DNA of 10,632 nt from Entrophospora sp. SA101 (taxonomy: Eukaryota > Glomeromycota > Glomeromycetes > Entrophosporales > Entrophosporaceae): positions 15,945-26,576 of the forward strand of contig CAUDNR010001591.1 in the NCBI GenBank assembly GCA_958430865.1, read 5' to 3'. The stretch's first letter is position 1, and each line of letters begins with the position of its first letter. The position numbers were made by a program, and so were the translations under genes. Shown here piece after piece: positions 1-6,057 of this stretch. Below the pieces are notes generated by a model. It was given only the letters and a program-made list of their open reading frames with translations, had not been told where the DNA came from and did not search any database.

Positions 1-180
1 CATTAAAGCTTTCTAATGAATACTCTTTCATATCAAAAGGTATCCTCTACATGAATTCACGGCTATTCAAAAACGGTGGATATAAATTTATTATGATAAT
101 AATAATAATAATAATCCATATACAATAATAAATAATATAAATACGTCAATACGTCAAATCCGTTAAATCAAGGTAAACTA

Positions 181-243
<63 letters not shown>

Positions 244-633
244 GTAGATATATCATACCGATTTTTATTCCAATAATGCTGACGAATTTTATAAATTTGT
301 CTTGTTTGCCAAACAACTCAAGTGTCGACTGAAGAAAGTAATATTTCACACCAAGGATGAAATTTTGCAGTTTCCTTAAAAAGTGGATTTTCCTCTACCA
401 AGGTTCGTTAAAACTTTTGGAACAAAAAGAATATAAGAAAAGTAGAACCAAATAAATGAAAAATAGCCTGCTTCTCTTTTGCAAGAGACTGTTAGTAAGA
501 TTATTGTCCTAATCTTGAAATTCTACAGGAGAAATAAGTAAGTGATCACATTTTTATGTCCAAATTACAAGAAAGATGGCATTTTCTGAGCAAAACACCA
601 GAATTGATTGCAAAATAACTAGGGAATCCAATT
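1..633. other. Gene-poor AT-rich stretch with microsatellites
   Basis: I see no supportable gene here. The stretch holds two trinucleotide repeats (listed separately for the longer one; a shorter ATA/AAT run sits near 93-114) and otherwise non-repetitive AT-rich sequence. It lies immediately downstream of the minus-strand transposase relict ending at 634, so it may contain the 3' flank or terminal end of that transposon, but I could not identify a terminal inverted repeat because the element's other end is missing. A weak open reading on the minus strand around 270-390 has no recognisable motif. Confidence 0.5.
181..242. repeat. Perfect (ATT)20 microsatellite
   Basis: Twenty uninterrupted ATT units plus two bases. 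A complementary-phase ATA/AAT run at about 93-114 lies 70 bases upstream, so the two could pair as a long imperfect hairpin. The length and lack of interruptions suggest a young, probably length-polymorphic locus. Confidence 0.97.
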
Positions 634-1509
634 TTAATTATATACTGGCTGTAATGAAAATGTGCATACAGTTTCAAGACTTTTTAATGCTTCCTTGGAT
701 TTTATTATTGGTTGTTCATTGCTATCATCATCATCTTCATCAAAATTTTTAACAGATACATCCATTCTTTTTTTATATCCAACTCTTTCCAACAATATCA
801 CAGTACAAAATATGCAAAACATCATTATTTCCATAACTTTCATAATTAACTATTGATTTTGAATGAATTAAGATTGCATTGTTTAAATCATCTGGATTTG
901 GTAAAATTAAATCATCTTCTGAATTAATATATTTCTGCAAGTTCTTCAATAATTTTATCATCTTCTGGAACCTCATAAACAATATTTTCTTTGGGAATAT
1001 TCTTCAGATTGCATTTTATTAGATAAATTAAGCAGTAAGTGCCTCTGAAAGATCATTTAATACTGAATCATTTGTTGTTCTAGTATTATCAGATATACTG
1101 GATAATACTGCATTAACACTCGCTGGAAGAATTTTAATATGTCACCAACAGTTATGAAGAGTTTCAGGTGTGATTTCTTTTCAACTTTTTATTATGAATC
1201 TTATTGCCTGCAATACATTCGTTTTTAAATCTTCAATTCCTTTACCTTCTTTAATTTCATCTAGCATCCATCTTTAAAAAAAAGATCATATAAATACTTG
1301 AAAGTTAATACAATATGACAAAAAAAAATACATACTTAATATGATGACGTCTGTAATGCCTTTTGAATAACATGATTATTCCAGCATCCATTGATTGAAG
1401 TTTTGAAGTAGTATTTGAAGGCCAAAAAATAAACATCAACATGTGAAAGAGTTAAACCATCTATTTTATGGCTTGTACAATTATCAAGGAACAGCAAAAC
1501 ATACTGACC
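634..1509 (-). pseudogene. Tigger/pogo-type DDE transposase relict (C-terminal half)
   Basis: This is the decayed 3' half of a transposase of the Tc1/mariner-pogo class (DDE_1 superfamily, CENP-B-like), the enzyme that cuts and reinserts its own DNA element. Reading the minus strand from 1506, the block LLFLDNCTSHK carries the second catalytic Asp (codon 1485-1483) followed by DN..SH, typical of this family. After one frameshift near 1419-1428 the block SNTTSKLQSMDAGII follows, with the third acidic residue at 1388-1386. Then comes FKRHYRRHHIKW, split by an intron, and a downstream block EIKEGKGIEDLKTNVLQAIR. In-frame TGA codons occur at 1183-1181 and 1144-1142, and further frameshifts occur around 980-1045. 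The final open stretch (843-634) ends ALKSLETVCTF before the stop. The N-terminal DNA-binding region and first catalytic Asp are absent, because homology ends abruptly at the palindrome at about 1509. It is non-functional. Family assignment is from recognition of motifs, not a search. Confidence 0.85.
1272..1335 (-). other. Spliceosomal intron preserved inside the transposase relict
   Basis: On the minus strand the sequence GTATGT (from 1335) to AG (1272) forms a 64-nt intron. Removing it restores the reading ...HHIK then WMLDEIKEG in a single frame, which is the expected continuity of a DDE_1 C-terminal region. This shows that the ancestral transposase gene was expressed and spliced in the host before decay. 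Confidence 0.7.
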
Positions 1510-1540
1510 TTAGTGGTTATAACATAATTATGTTATAACC
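1509..1540. repeat. 32-bp perfect palindrome
   Basis: Arms AGTGGTTATAACATAA and its exact reverse complement meet with no spacer. Partial pairing continues outward on both sides with mismatches. It lies precisely where recognisable transposase coding sequence stops. Such a structure could be two fused terminal inverted repeats of a pogo-like element, or the end of the neighbouring repeat. Confidence 0.9.
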
Positions 1541-1916
1541 ACTTAGTCTAGGTTGTAATCACTTGGTTTAGATCTGTGTCATACCTCAAAGTACGATGAG
1601 TTTGCATTTGTGTCATACTTTTTGTAGGTTGAGTCGTGGGTTAAGTTGTAGGTTAAGCCTCTCAACGGGCCCCTTTGGTTATGGTTGATTTGAGTTTGAT
1701 TCGTAATTTTAAACACTTGTCCAGCTTTTTTGTTTTTTCCCATATTTTTAAACCGCTGCGTCGACTTTGATTCCTGCTTTGGGTCCCGATTCGGGCTATG
1801 ATTGGTTTATGAATTCGTCATCATTTTTGAGACCATTATAGTGGAGCATTAGTGACAACACGAAATATTTGATTTGAATTTTTCTACATTTATTGTAGGA
1901 GACAACAAAAAAAAAT
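1541..1916. repeat. GC-richer repeat-like patch ending in an A-run
   Basis: This stretch is visibly less AT-rich than its surroundings, with segments such as CAACGGGCCCCTTTGG and GGGTCCCGATTCGGGC, and it has no open reading frame on either strand that I can support. Its first 40 bases are a degenerate 20-bp tandem duplication (TAACCACTTAGTCTAGGTT and TAATCACTTGGTTTAGATC). TGTGTCATAC occurs twice (near 1576 and 1611), and GTAGGTTGAG/GTAGGTTAAG is repeated. It ends in an A-run at about 1907-1916. A retroposed or dispersed repeat is plausible, but no clean target-site duplication or tRNA-like promoter boxes were found. Confidence 0.4.
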
Positions 1917-1938
1917 CCTTCTTACCTAAGATGAATGG

Positions 1939-2600
1939 TTAGTTGAGTGTAGTATATCTCCTCCTGCCAGAGGCATCTAACTTCAATCCATTCAGGAAAG
2001 AAGGACAATAATCAACTATTGGATCCTCATCAAGAAGCTCCTTACTAATTTGAATGCATTTAGCTTGTTTTTTAATCTCAAGCTCAGTAATAACTTTTTT
2101 AAGCTCATTGTTTTCGTCCTTAATCTTAGTAAACTCAGCATTTTCGTCTTTGAGTCTGTTATAATTGCTTTATTTTTAGGTCCCAAATCAAAAAATTTGA
2201 TCATGCTTTTATGTAATAATTTTTGATTTGATTTTTTCCCGCATTTAGTAATCCAGGTTATTACTAAAGAAATTAATTGTACGATTTTGAGTCTGTCCTA
2301 ATTTCACAATTCTAGCATTGTTCTCTTCATATTGATCATCTAAAGCCCTAGTGGTAATATCTAGCTCAATAACTTCCGTCACTAGGTCCCAAATTCTAGC
2401 ATGAATCCTTTTCTTTCATGTTCTAACTCTTCAATCCTAGTATGAAGTTTGGAGTTAATATCAATGAGTGCTTCCTTTTCCTTTTTAAATTCAGCAATAA
2501 CAGCATCAAATATCAAGTTTAATTCTTTAAAGGACTCGATACTCACTGGAGTCGATTGCTTCTTACATGTAACTATTATATATTTTTTTCGTGGAACCAT
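1939..2600 (-). pseudogene. Decayed coiled-coil protein gene of unknown function
   Basis: I do not recognise a named family. The minus strand starts at ATG 2600-2598 with MVPRKKYIIVTCKKQ, followed by FKELNLIFDAVIAEFKKEKEA and charged heptad-like sequence (INSKLHTRIEELEHERK), and reaches a stop at 2382. In another frame a further segment (about 2395-2280) reads TEVIELDITTRALDDQYEENNARI. After more frame changes, 2163-1939 reads NRLKDENAEFTKIKDENNEL followed by a Lys/Glu-rich helix and a tail DASGRRRYTTLN before the stop. The whole thing looks like one coiled-coil protein of roughly 200 residues broken by at least two frameshifts. The repeated DENAE/DENNE pattern suggests a multicopy coiled-coil family typical of expanded fungal genomes; that last point is inference. 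Confidence 0.55.
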
Positions 2601-2954
2601 TATTATATTTTTCTTTCTGGCAAGTAGTTAGTTGATACCTTCTTTGTAAATGTTCAATAATAAATTCAAGCCCACGGACATCAAAATATAGATGTAGTCT
2701 TCTGCCATTTTTATATATATATTTACGCAGAAGACTACACCTTATACCTTGGTTATTTGTTCATCAGGAACGTATTCTTTAACTTCTCTCGTTAAAACAT
2801 GTTGTCTTTTTTTACTACCAAGTAAACCCAAAAATGGATATAAAAACGGGAGGAATTCCGTCCTAGTTCTGTCCTAATAAAAAAAAAAAAGTTAACTAGG
2901 ATGAATTTTTTATAAGAGGAGGAGTTTTTTCCTTGATTTATCTTGTTCTTTTAT
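2601..2954. other. Spacer with minor coding-like remnant on the minus strand
   Basis: This stretch lies upstream of the decayed coiled-coil gene. On the minus strand about 2835-2750 a short open stretch reads KRQHVLTREVKEYVPDEQI, hydrophilic and coding-like, ending in a possible GT donor (GTATAAGG). It could be an exon of the neighbouring relict, but I recognise no family. The stretch also contains the hairpin at 2693-2739 and the first two GTCCTA motifs (2859-2877) related to the fold-back element to the right. Confidence 0.3.
2693..2739. repeat. Perfect 13-bp inverted repeat (stem-loop)
   Basis: TGTAGTCTTCTGC (2693-2705) and its exact reverse complement (2727-2739) flank a 21-nt AT-rich loop. 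In a transcript this would fold as a stable hairpin. It could equally be a very small remnant of a transposon. It is not associated with a gene end that I trust. Confidence 0.85.
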
Positions 2955-2955
2955 A

Positions 2956-3281
2956 CTTATAAAATCCGTCCTAGTTGTCCTAATAAAAATTAAAATTCTA
3001 GGAAAAAAAATGCAAACCCTTTCTATGGTATATGTGTATATGTATATTAATATGTATATCCAAAAAAAAAATATAAAAAAAAAAAATAAAAAAGTAAGAA
3101 ATTCTGAAATTTTACTAGGACAACTAGGACGGGTAGTCAAAAACCCTTTTATTTAACCTAAAATTATCACCAAGCTATCTTTTCCCGTCTCAGTTATTTT
3201 TTTTTTTACTAGGACGGAATTTTTACTAGGACGGAATTTTTACTAGGACAGAATTTTTTTTCTAGGACGAATTTTTATAAG
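2956..3281. mobile_element. Fold-back/MITE-like element with internal 17-bp repeats
   Basis: The ends are near-perfect inverted repeats: CTTATAAAATCCGTCCTAG on the left, and a right end (3263-3281) whose reverse complement differs by one base and one insertion. Both ends abut a TA dinucleotide (2954-2955 and 3282-3283), the duplication expected for Tc1/mariner-class insertion, although TA is weak evidence in AT-rich DNA. Nested inside is a second inverted pair (CCGTCCTAGTTGTCCTAATA at 2966-2985, matching 3114-3132 in reverse). On the right, ACTAGGACGGAATTTTT recurs with a 17-bp period from 3208. The motif TAGGAC appears six times to the right and its complement four times to the left from 2859. 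There is no coding capacity, so it would be non-autonomous. Confidence 0.6.
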
Positions 3282-3296
3282 TATTCGAAATATAGT

Positions 3297-3443
3297 CTAC
3301 TTGGGCTCTTTTACATCAATTCCATCTTGAGCTAGCTTTTCAAGCTTGTCCCGGTAGTATTCTGCCATTCTTCGGTGTTTTTTAGCATGAGTATCACAAA
3401 AACCATAAGTAGAAAAAGTTAACTTGCCACATTCATAATTAAA
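3297..3443 (-). pseudogene. Terminal exon or fragment with Cys/His cluster, unknown protein
   Basis: On the minus strand an open stretch runs from about 3443 to a TAG at 3299-3297. It contains YECGKLTFSTYGFCDTHAKKH followed by the basic-acidic segment RRMAEYYRDKLEKLAQDG and ends KEPK. The spacing C-x10-C-x2-H resembles half of a small zinc-binding site, and the rest is helical and charged. There is no start codon in frame, so this is either a last exon or a broken gene. The stop lies only 16 bases from the fold-back element. I do not recognise the family; it could be part of a multicopy lineage-specific gene. Confidence 0.4.
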
Positions 3444-3474
3444 TTATGTGTTTATTTATATTCTCTGGAATTAA

Positions 3475-4008
3475 TTTTCATTTTGAATTATTTTATGCGA
3501 ATATTATACTACCAGAATTAAGAAGTCAACATATAGTGAAGAAAATACTAAAATACAAAAAACGAAACCAACAGCGTCTTCTACCAACAACGCCGAGAGC
3601 GTTAAAGAAAACCAACTATTCTATTATTTTGGCGAAGGTTATTTAACAGGCGTCCCTACTCGTAATGAAATAATTGCAGGAAATGATGACGGTTTTACAA
3701 CAATTCTTAAACAAGCTTTGGCTAAGCGAGAAGATATACTTTGCATGCCAGTTGCTATCGAAGAATCCAACGAATATATAAACAATATCGCTCATTACGT
3801 TTTACGTCTATATGGCTCTCTCATTAATGGCCAGAAAGCAGTTGTAACAATAACTGGTATTAAAGTATTCTTTGATATCCGCGTTCCTGAAAATAAAAAT
3901 AATGATATATTCGAGTCGGAAATAAAAAAATATTTGTTAGTGGAGAAGACGATGATGGTAATATTGTAAATATGACTAAACTCCGAATAGAGCACACAAG
4001 CATATTAA
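3475..4008 (+). pseudogene. Fragment resembling N-terminus of a family-B DNA polymerase-like protein
   Basis: A plus-strand frame is open from 3475 to a stop at 3967-3969. It has noticeably protein-like composition, including QLFYYFGEGYLTGVPTRNE, LYGSLINGQKAVVTITGIK and VFFDIRVPE. Near 3930 an A-run appears to cause a frameshift, after which DDDGNIVNMTKLRIEHTS continues to about 4008. No ATG begins the open stretch and nothing convincing follows. The segment reminds me of the region preceding the exonuclease domain in large family-B DNA polymerases of viral or Maverick-like type carried in some fungal genomes. That is recollection, not a match I can verify. No exonuclease or polymerase motifs are present here. 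It may equally belong to another multicopy fungal family. Confidence 0.4.
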
Positions 4009-4804
4009 TACTACACGGATATTGTAGTTATTGCACGGGAATTTGGGGAATTGCGACATTTTTCACCTTTCTTATTTAGAAAATGTTATTCAATGTGCAC
4101 TGCTTTGCTTAAAAAAATTTATTAGGGATAACACGTGTAAACCCTTGAAAAACTTTATTTTAAACACAGAAATTCATTTTTTTTAAATCTCGGTTTAAAT
4201 GAATTTCATATATTTATTGCATATCTTGCGGATTTAGGCATGGGTCCAATTTTTGGAATTTTAAAAATACGCTTACTTTGGTATCAATAAAACATCTAAA
4301 AAAAAAAAAATCAAGATCGAATATTTGTGTGAAAACTCCGTATCTTTCTTTGCCTATTGAAAAATTTAAAAAAAATAGGTGGTCAATTAGTAATTTTTTT
4401 CTAGTAGAGGTCTACTGCTTTTTTAAAAATTCCGTGCTGATTAGCACGGAATTCTTGTACGTTTAAAGAATAAATTCATAATCCATCATTCTAGCTTATA
4501 ATATTTATAAATGAATTGTAGAGGTGGAGAATCTTTATCTATAAGTATTAAATTTTTGAATTCTTCTTTCATGGTTTTAAATTTGAAGATGAAGCTATTT
4601 GTACATGAAAGATTATGGAAATGGTAATAAATCCTATTAGTAATGGACCTTGTACAGCATCTCATTATAATAATATTATGACGTTATATAAAAAATTAAA
4701 ATCATGTGGTTCTTCTATTTATAATTCAAAGAATGCTTTCTTGCTCATTAAATTCGAGGTTGTTGTCGCAATGATAATGTTTACTAGTACAGTATACGGC
4801 TTTT
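4009..4804. other. AT-rich spacer with no supported gene
   Basis: This spacer lies between the polymerase-like fragment and the orphan helicase exon. Short plus-strand open stretches exist, for example 4615-4812, which reads NPISNGPCTASHYNN and ends in a hydrophobic segment. They have no recognised motif, and the last overlaps the antisense helicase exon, so I do not call them. A perfect hairpin sits at 4428-4453. The region just left of 4805 would be the 3' untranslated region of the helicase exon if that exon is transcribed. Confidence 0.4.
4428..4453. repeat. Perfect 11-bp stem, 4-nt loop hairpin
   Basis: AATTCCGTGCT and its exact reverse complement flank GATT. A second small stem-loop (AGTAG/CTACT) sits 20-35 bases to the left. 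There is no T-run placement or gene context that would make it a known regulatory element. Confidence 0.85.
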
Positions 4805-4962
4805 CTAATTAATTTTTATTATTTTTTGATTTAAAAAAGTCGAAATTTTACCACTTTTATTAATCCAACTTGGTAATTTTTGCCTTATTCTAAAATTTGT
4901 GTTGAATCGATGATCTAATAATATAATCGTCGCATAGTCATTTTGATGCCTAATAGCTCGAC
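4805..4962 (-). pseudogene. CHL1: Orphan last exon of a CHL1/DDX11-type DNA helicase
   Basis: CHL1/DDX11 is an XPD-like superfamily 2 DNA helicase acting in sister-chromatid cohesion. After an acceptor AATAG (ending at 4963) the minus strand reads [20 protein letters not shown]. This contains the helicase motif VI GR-x-IRH and the DYA-x-I-LLD-x-R continuation characteristic of the XPD/FANCJ/CHL1 family. It is followed by RQKLPSWI, which resembles the CHL1 LPGWI region, and the frame closes at TAG 4807-4805. Upstream on the same strand there are only about 160 AT-rich bases before the divergent NDUFB7 gene, and I found no further helicase exon there or across NDUFB7. It therefore looks like a 3' fragment left by duplication or truncation. 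Assignment to CHL1 rather than a close XPD relative is moderately sure. Confidence 0.65.
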
Positions 4963-5126
4963 CTATTAAAAAAAATTATAAAATACTGTATATATATATA
5001 TATATTTTTGTTCTAAAAATGGCAAATCTGTGTTACATTTTTCATAATATAAATAAATTTTTTTTTTTTTGAAAAATTTTTTTTTAATAATACATTAATA
5101 AAAATAGTATAAAGATTTTTTTAACA
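4963..5126. promoter_or_regulatory. T-tract-rich intergenic region upstream of NDUFB7
   Basis: The DNA between the orphan helicase exon and the NDUFB7 start is very AT-rich, with long T runs (about 5057-5090) and a TA repeat near 4990-5005. It presumably carries the NDUFB7 promoter and leader. No TATA box can be assigned confidently in such composition. Confidence 0.35.
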
Positions 5127-5593
5127 ATGATTGCAAATGAAGATGATATAGCCACTCCAGGTAATATATACACTTGTATTGGTAGAGATTTACTTTATAT
5201 TAATATTAATTGATTCTTATTGTTCATTCTTCGATTAAGTGATGATTGCAACTCAAAAAGAAATGAGTGAAGCAGGACTTCCATTAGAATGGAGAGATTA
5301 TTGTGCACATTTAGCATTACGTTTAAATAAATGTAGAAATTCTACTTGGTTTTTGCCATGGAAATGTCAAGATGAAAGACATACATATGAAAAATGTCAA
5401 TACGAAGAGTATGTTATATCTATCAACCATATAAAAACCTACTTAATATTTGGATTTTGCAATTAATGAATTTGTATTTATTTGTTTGTTTATATATATT
5501 TATGCGCACACTATCACTACTGCTACTAAAAGTTATGTTCGTCGAATGAAAATTCTTGAAAAGATGAAGGAAGAAGAAAATAAAAAAGACTAA
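5127..5593 (+). CDS. NDUFB7: NADH:ubiquinone oxidoreductase subunit NDUFB7 (B18), 3 exons
   Basis: This is an accessory subunit of mitochondrial complex I, located on the intermembrane-space face of the membrane arm. Exons are 5127-5160, 5240-5408 and 5533-5593, joined by GT-AG introns of 79 and 124 nt; splicing gives one frame of 87 residues. The defining twin Cx9C motif is complete: Cys33/Cys43 in CAHLALRLNKC and Cys54/Cys64 in CQDERHTYEKC. These cysteines form the two disulfides of a CHCH fold imported by the Mia40 pathway. The flanking LPLEWRDYC, WFLPWKC and YEDYVRRMKI stretches are family hallmarks. The C-terminus is short and charged (KMKEEENKKD), so the protein is shorter than the animal version (about 137 residues). 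The start at 5127 is preferred because the in-frame Met at residue 13 lies just after the first intron. An AATAAA signal is 11 bases past the stop. MBF1 follows on the same strand. Confidence 0.93.
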
Positions 5594-5603
5594 TTTAATT
5601 GAG

Positions 5604-5609
5604 AATAAA
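5604..5609 (+). terminator. Likely polyadenylation signal of NDUFB7
   Basis: A canonical AATAAA hexamer begins 11 bases after the NDUFB7 stop codon. It is the first such hexamer in the 3' flank. Confidence 0.5.
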
Positions 5610-5701
5610 CAAACATATAATAATTTTTCACACGGCAAAAGATTGTATTAATCAGCTGACATGCATAATATATCTTTCAACTAGAACTCCCCAAGTATGC
5701 A

Positions 5702-5904
5702 TAGTAATACGGTCAAATCTTGTCACAGCGGTCGGATTATAATCATTACGGATTTCTAAAATTTTGTTTCATTAATATTAATATTAATATAAAAACATAT
5801 AAAAATCCGTTGCAGCAATACTAGCAATCTTTCCACAATGGATTTTAAATAAAATTTTCTTATGTCCCGTTCATCCGCTGTGACAAGGTTCGACTGTAGT
5901 AATA
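5702..5904. mobile_element. 187-bp non-autonomous DNA transposon (hAT-like MITE) with 8-bp target duplication
   Basis: The element itself spans 5710-5896. Its 22-bp terminal inverted repeats begin CGGTCAAATCTTGTCACAGC at the left and, read in reverse complement, CAGTCGAACCTTGTCACAGC at the right: 19 of 22 positions match, and the inner 13 are identical. Immediately outside, TAGTAATA is present as an exact direct duplication at 5702-5709 and 5897-5904. Eight-base duplications are characteristic of hAT, P and Merlin-type transposases; hAT is the most common source of such elements in fungi, so hAT is a best guess. There is no coding capacity. It sits in the NDUFB7-MBF1 intergenic space, 161 bases before the MBF1 start. 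The three arm mismatches are all transitions. Confidence 0.88.
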
Positions 5905-5948
5905 GTGATAATAATAATAATAAAATCAATTTTCGACCCTAACTCGAT

Positions 5949-6040
5949 ATGCCCCCCTGAATACGATGATTTGGATATAACTGCGCCTAATGAAGGTTGT
6001 AGCTTATTCAGTATTTGTAATACACTTTTTTTACCTTTAA
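5949..6040 (+). promoter_or_regulatory. Three short upstream ORFs in the MBF1 leader region
   Basis: Three ATG-initiated mini-ORFs precede the MBF1 start and all terminate before it: 5949-5960 (Met-Pro-Pro), 5966-5980 (Met-Ile-Trp-Ile) and 5990-6040 (16 residues). If the mRNA begins upstream of them they would limit initiation at MBF1. The first has only two prolines before its stop, a context that can slow termination. Whether the transcript includes them cannot be told from DNA alone. Confidence 0.4.
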
Positions 6041-6057
6041 TCTCACAAATATTAATA

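Noticed and set aside
662..856. Plus-strand frame antisense to the transposase C-terminus
   Set aside because: It is a shadow of the minus-strand relict; the Ser run is the complement of the Asp run (GATGATGAT).
2910..3140. Minus-strand frame rich in Phe/Ile
   Set aside because: It is a translation of A/T runs inside the fold-back element, with no protein-like composition.
2850..3281. CRISPR-like array
   Set aside because: The repeats are short, adjacent and inverted about a centre, without regular unique spacers, and the genome is eukaryotic.
4395..4453. Helitron 3' terminus (hairpin plus CTRR)
   Set aside because: On the minus strand the CTAG lies about 27 nt after the stem, not the usual 10-12, and no TC-start or helicase was seen.
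4615..4812. Plus-strand 65-codon open frame
   Set aside because: It overlaps the antisense helicase exon at its end, has no recognisable domain, and AT-rich DNA readily yields frames of this size.
5905..6057. N-terminal extension of MBF1
   Set aside because: The frame is open but contains no in-frame ATG, and the MSETDWD start at 6058 matches the family N-terminus.
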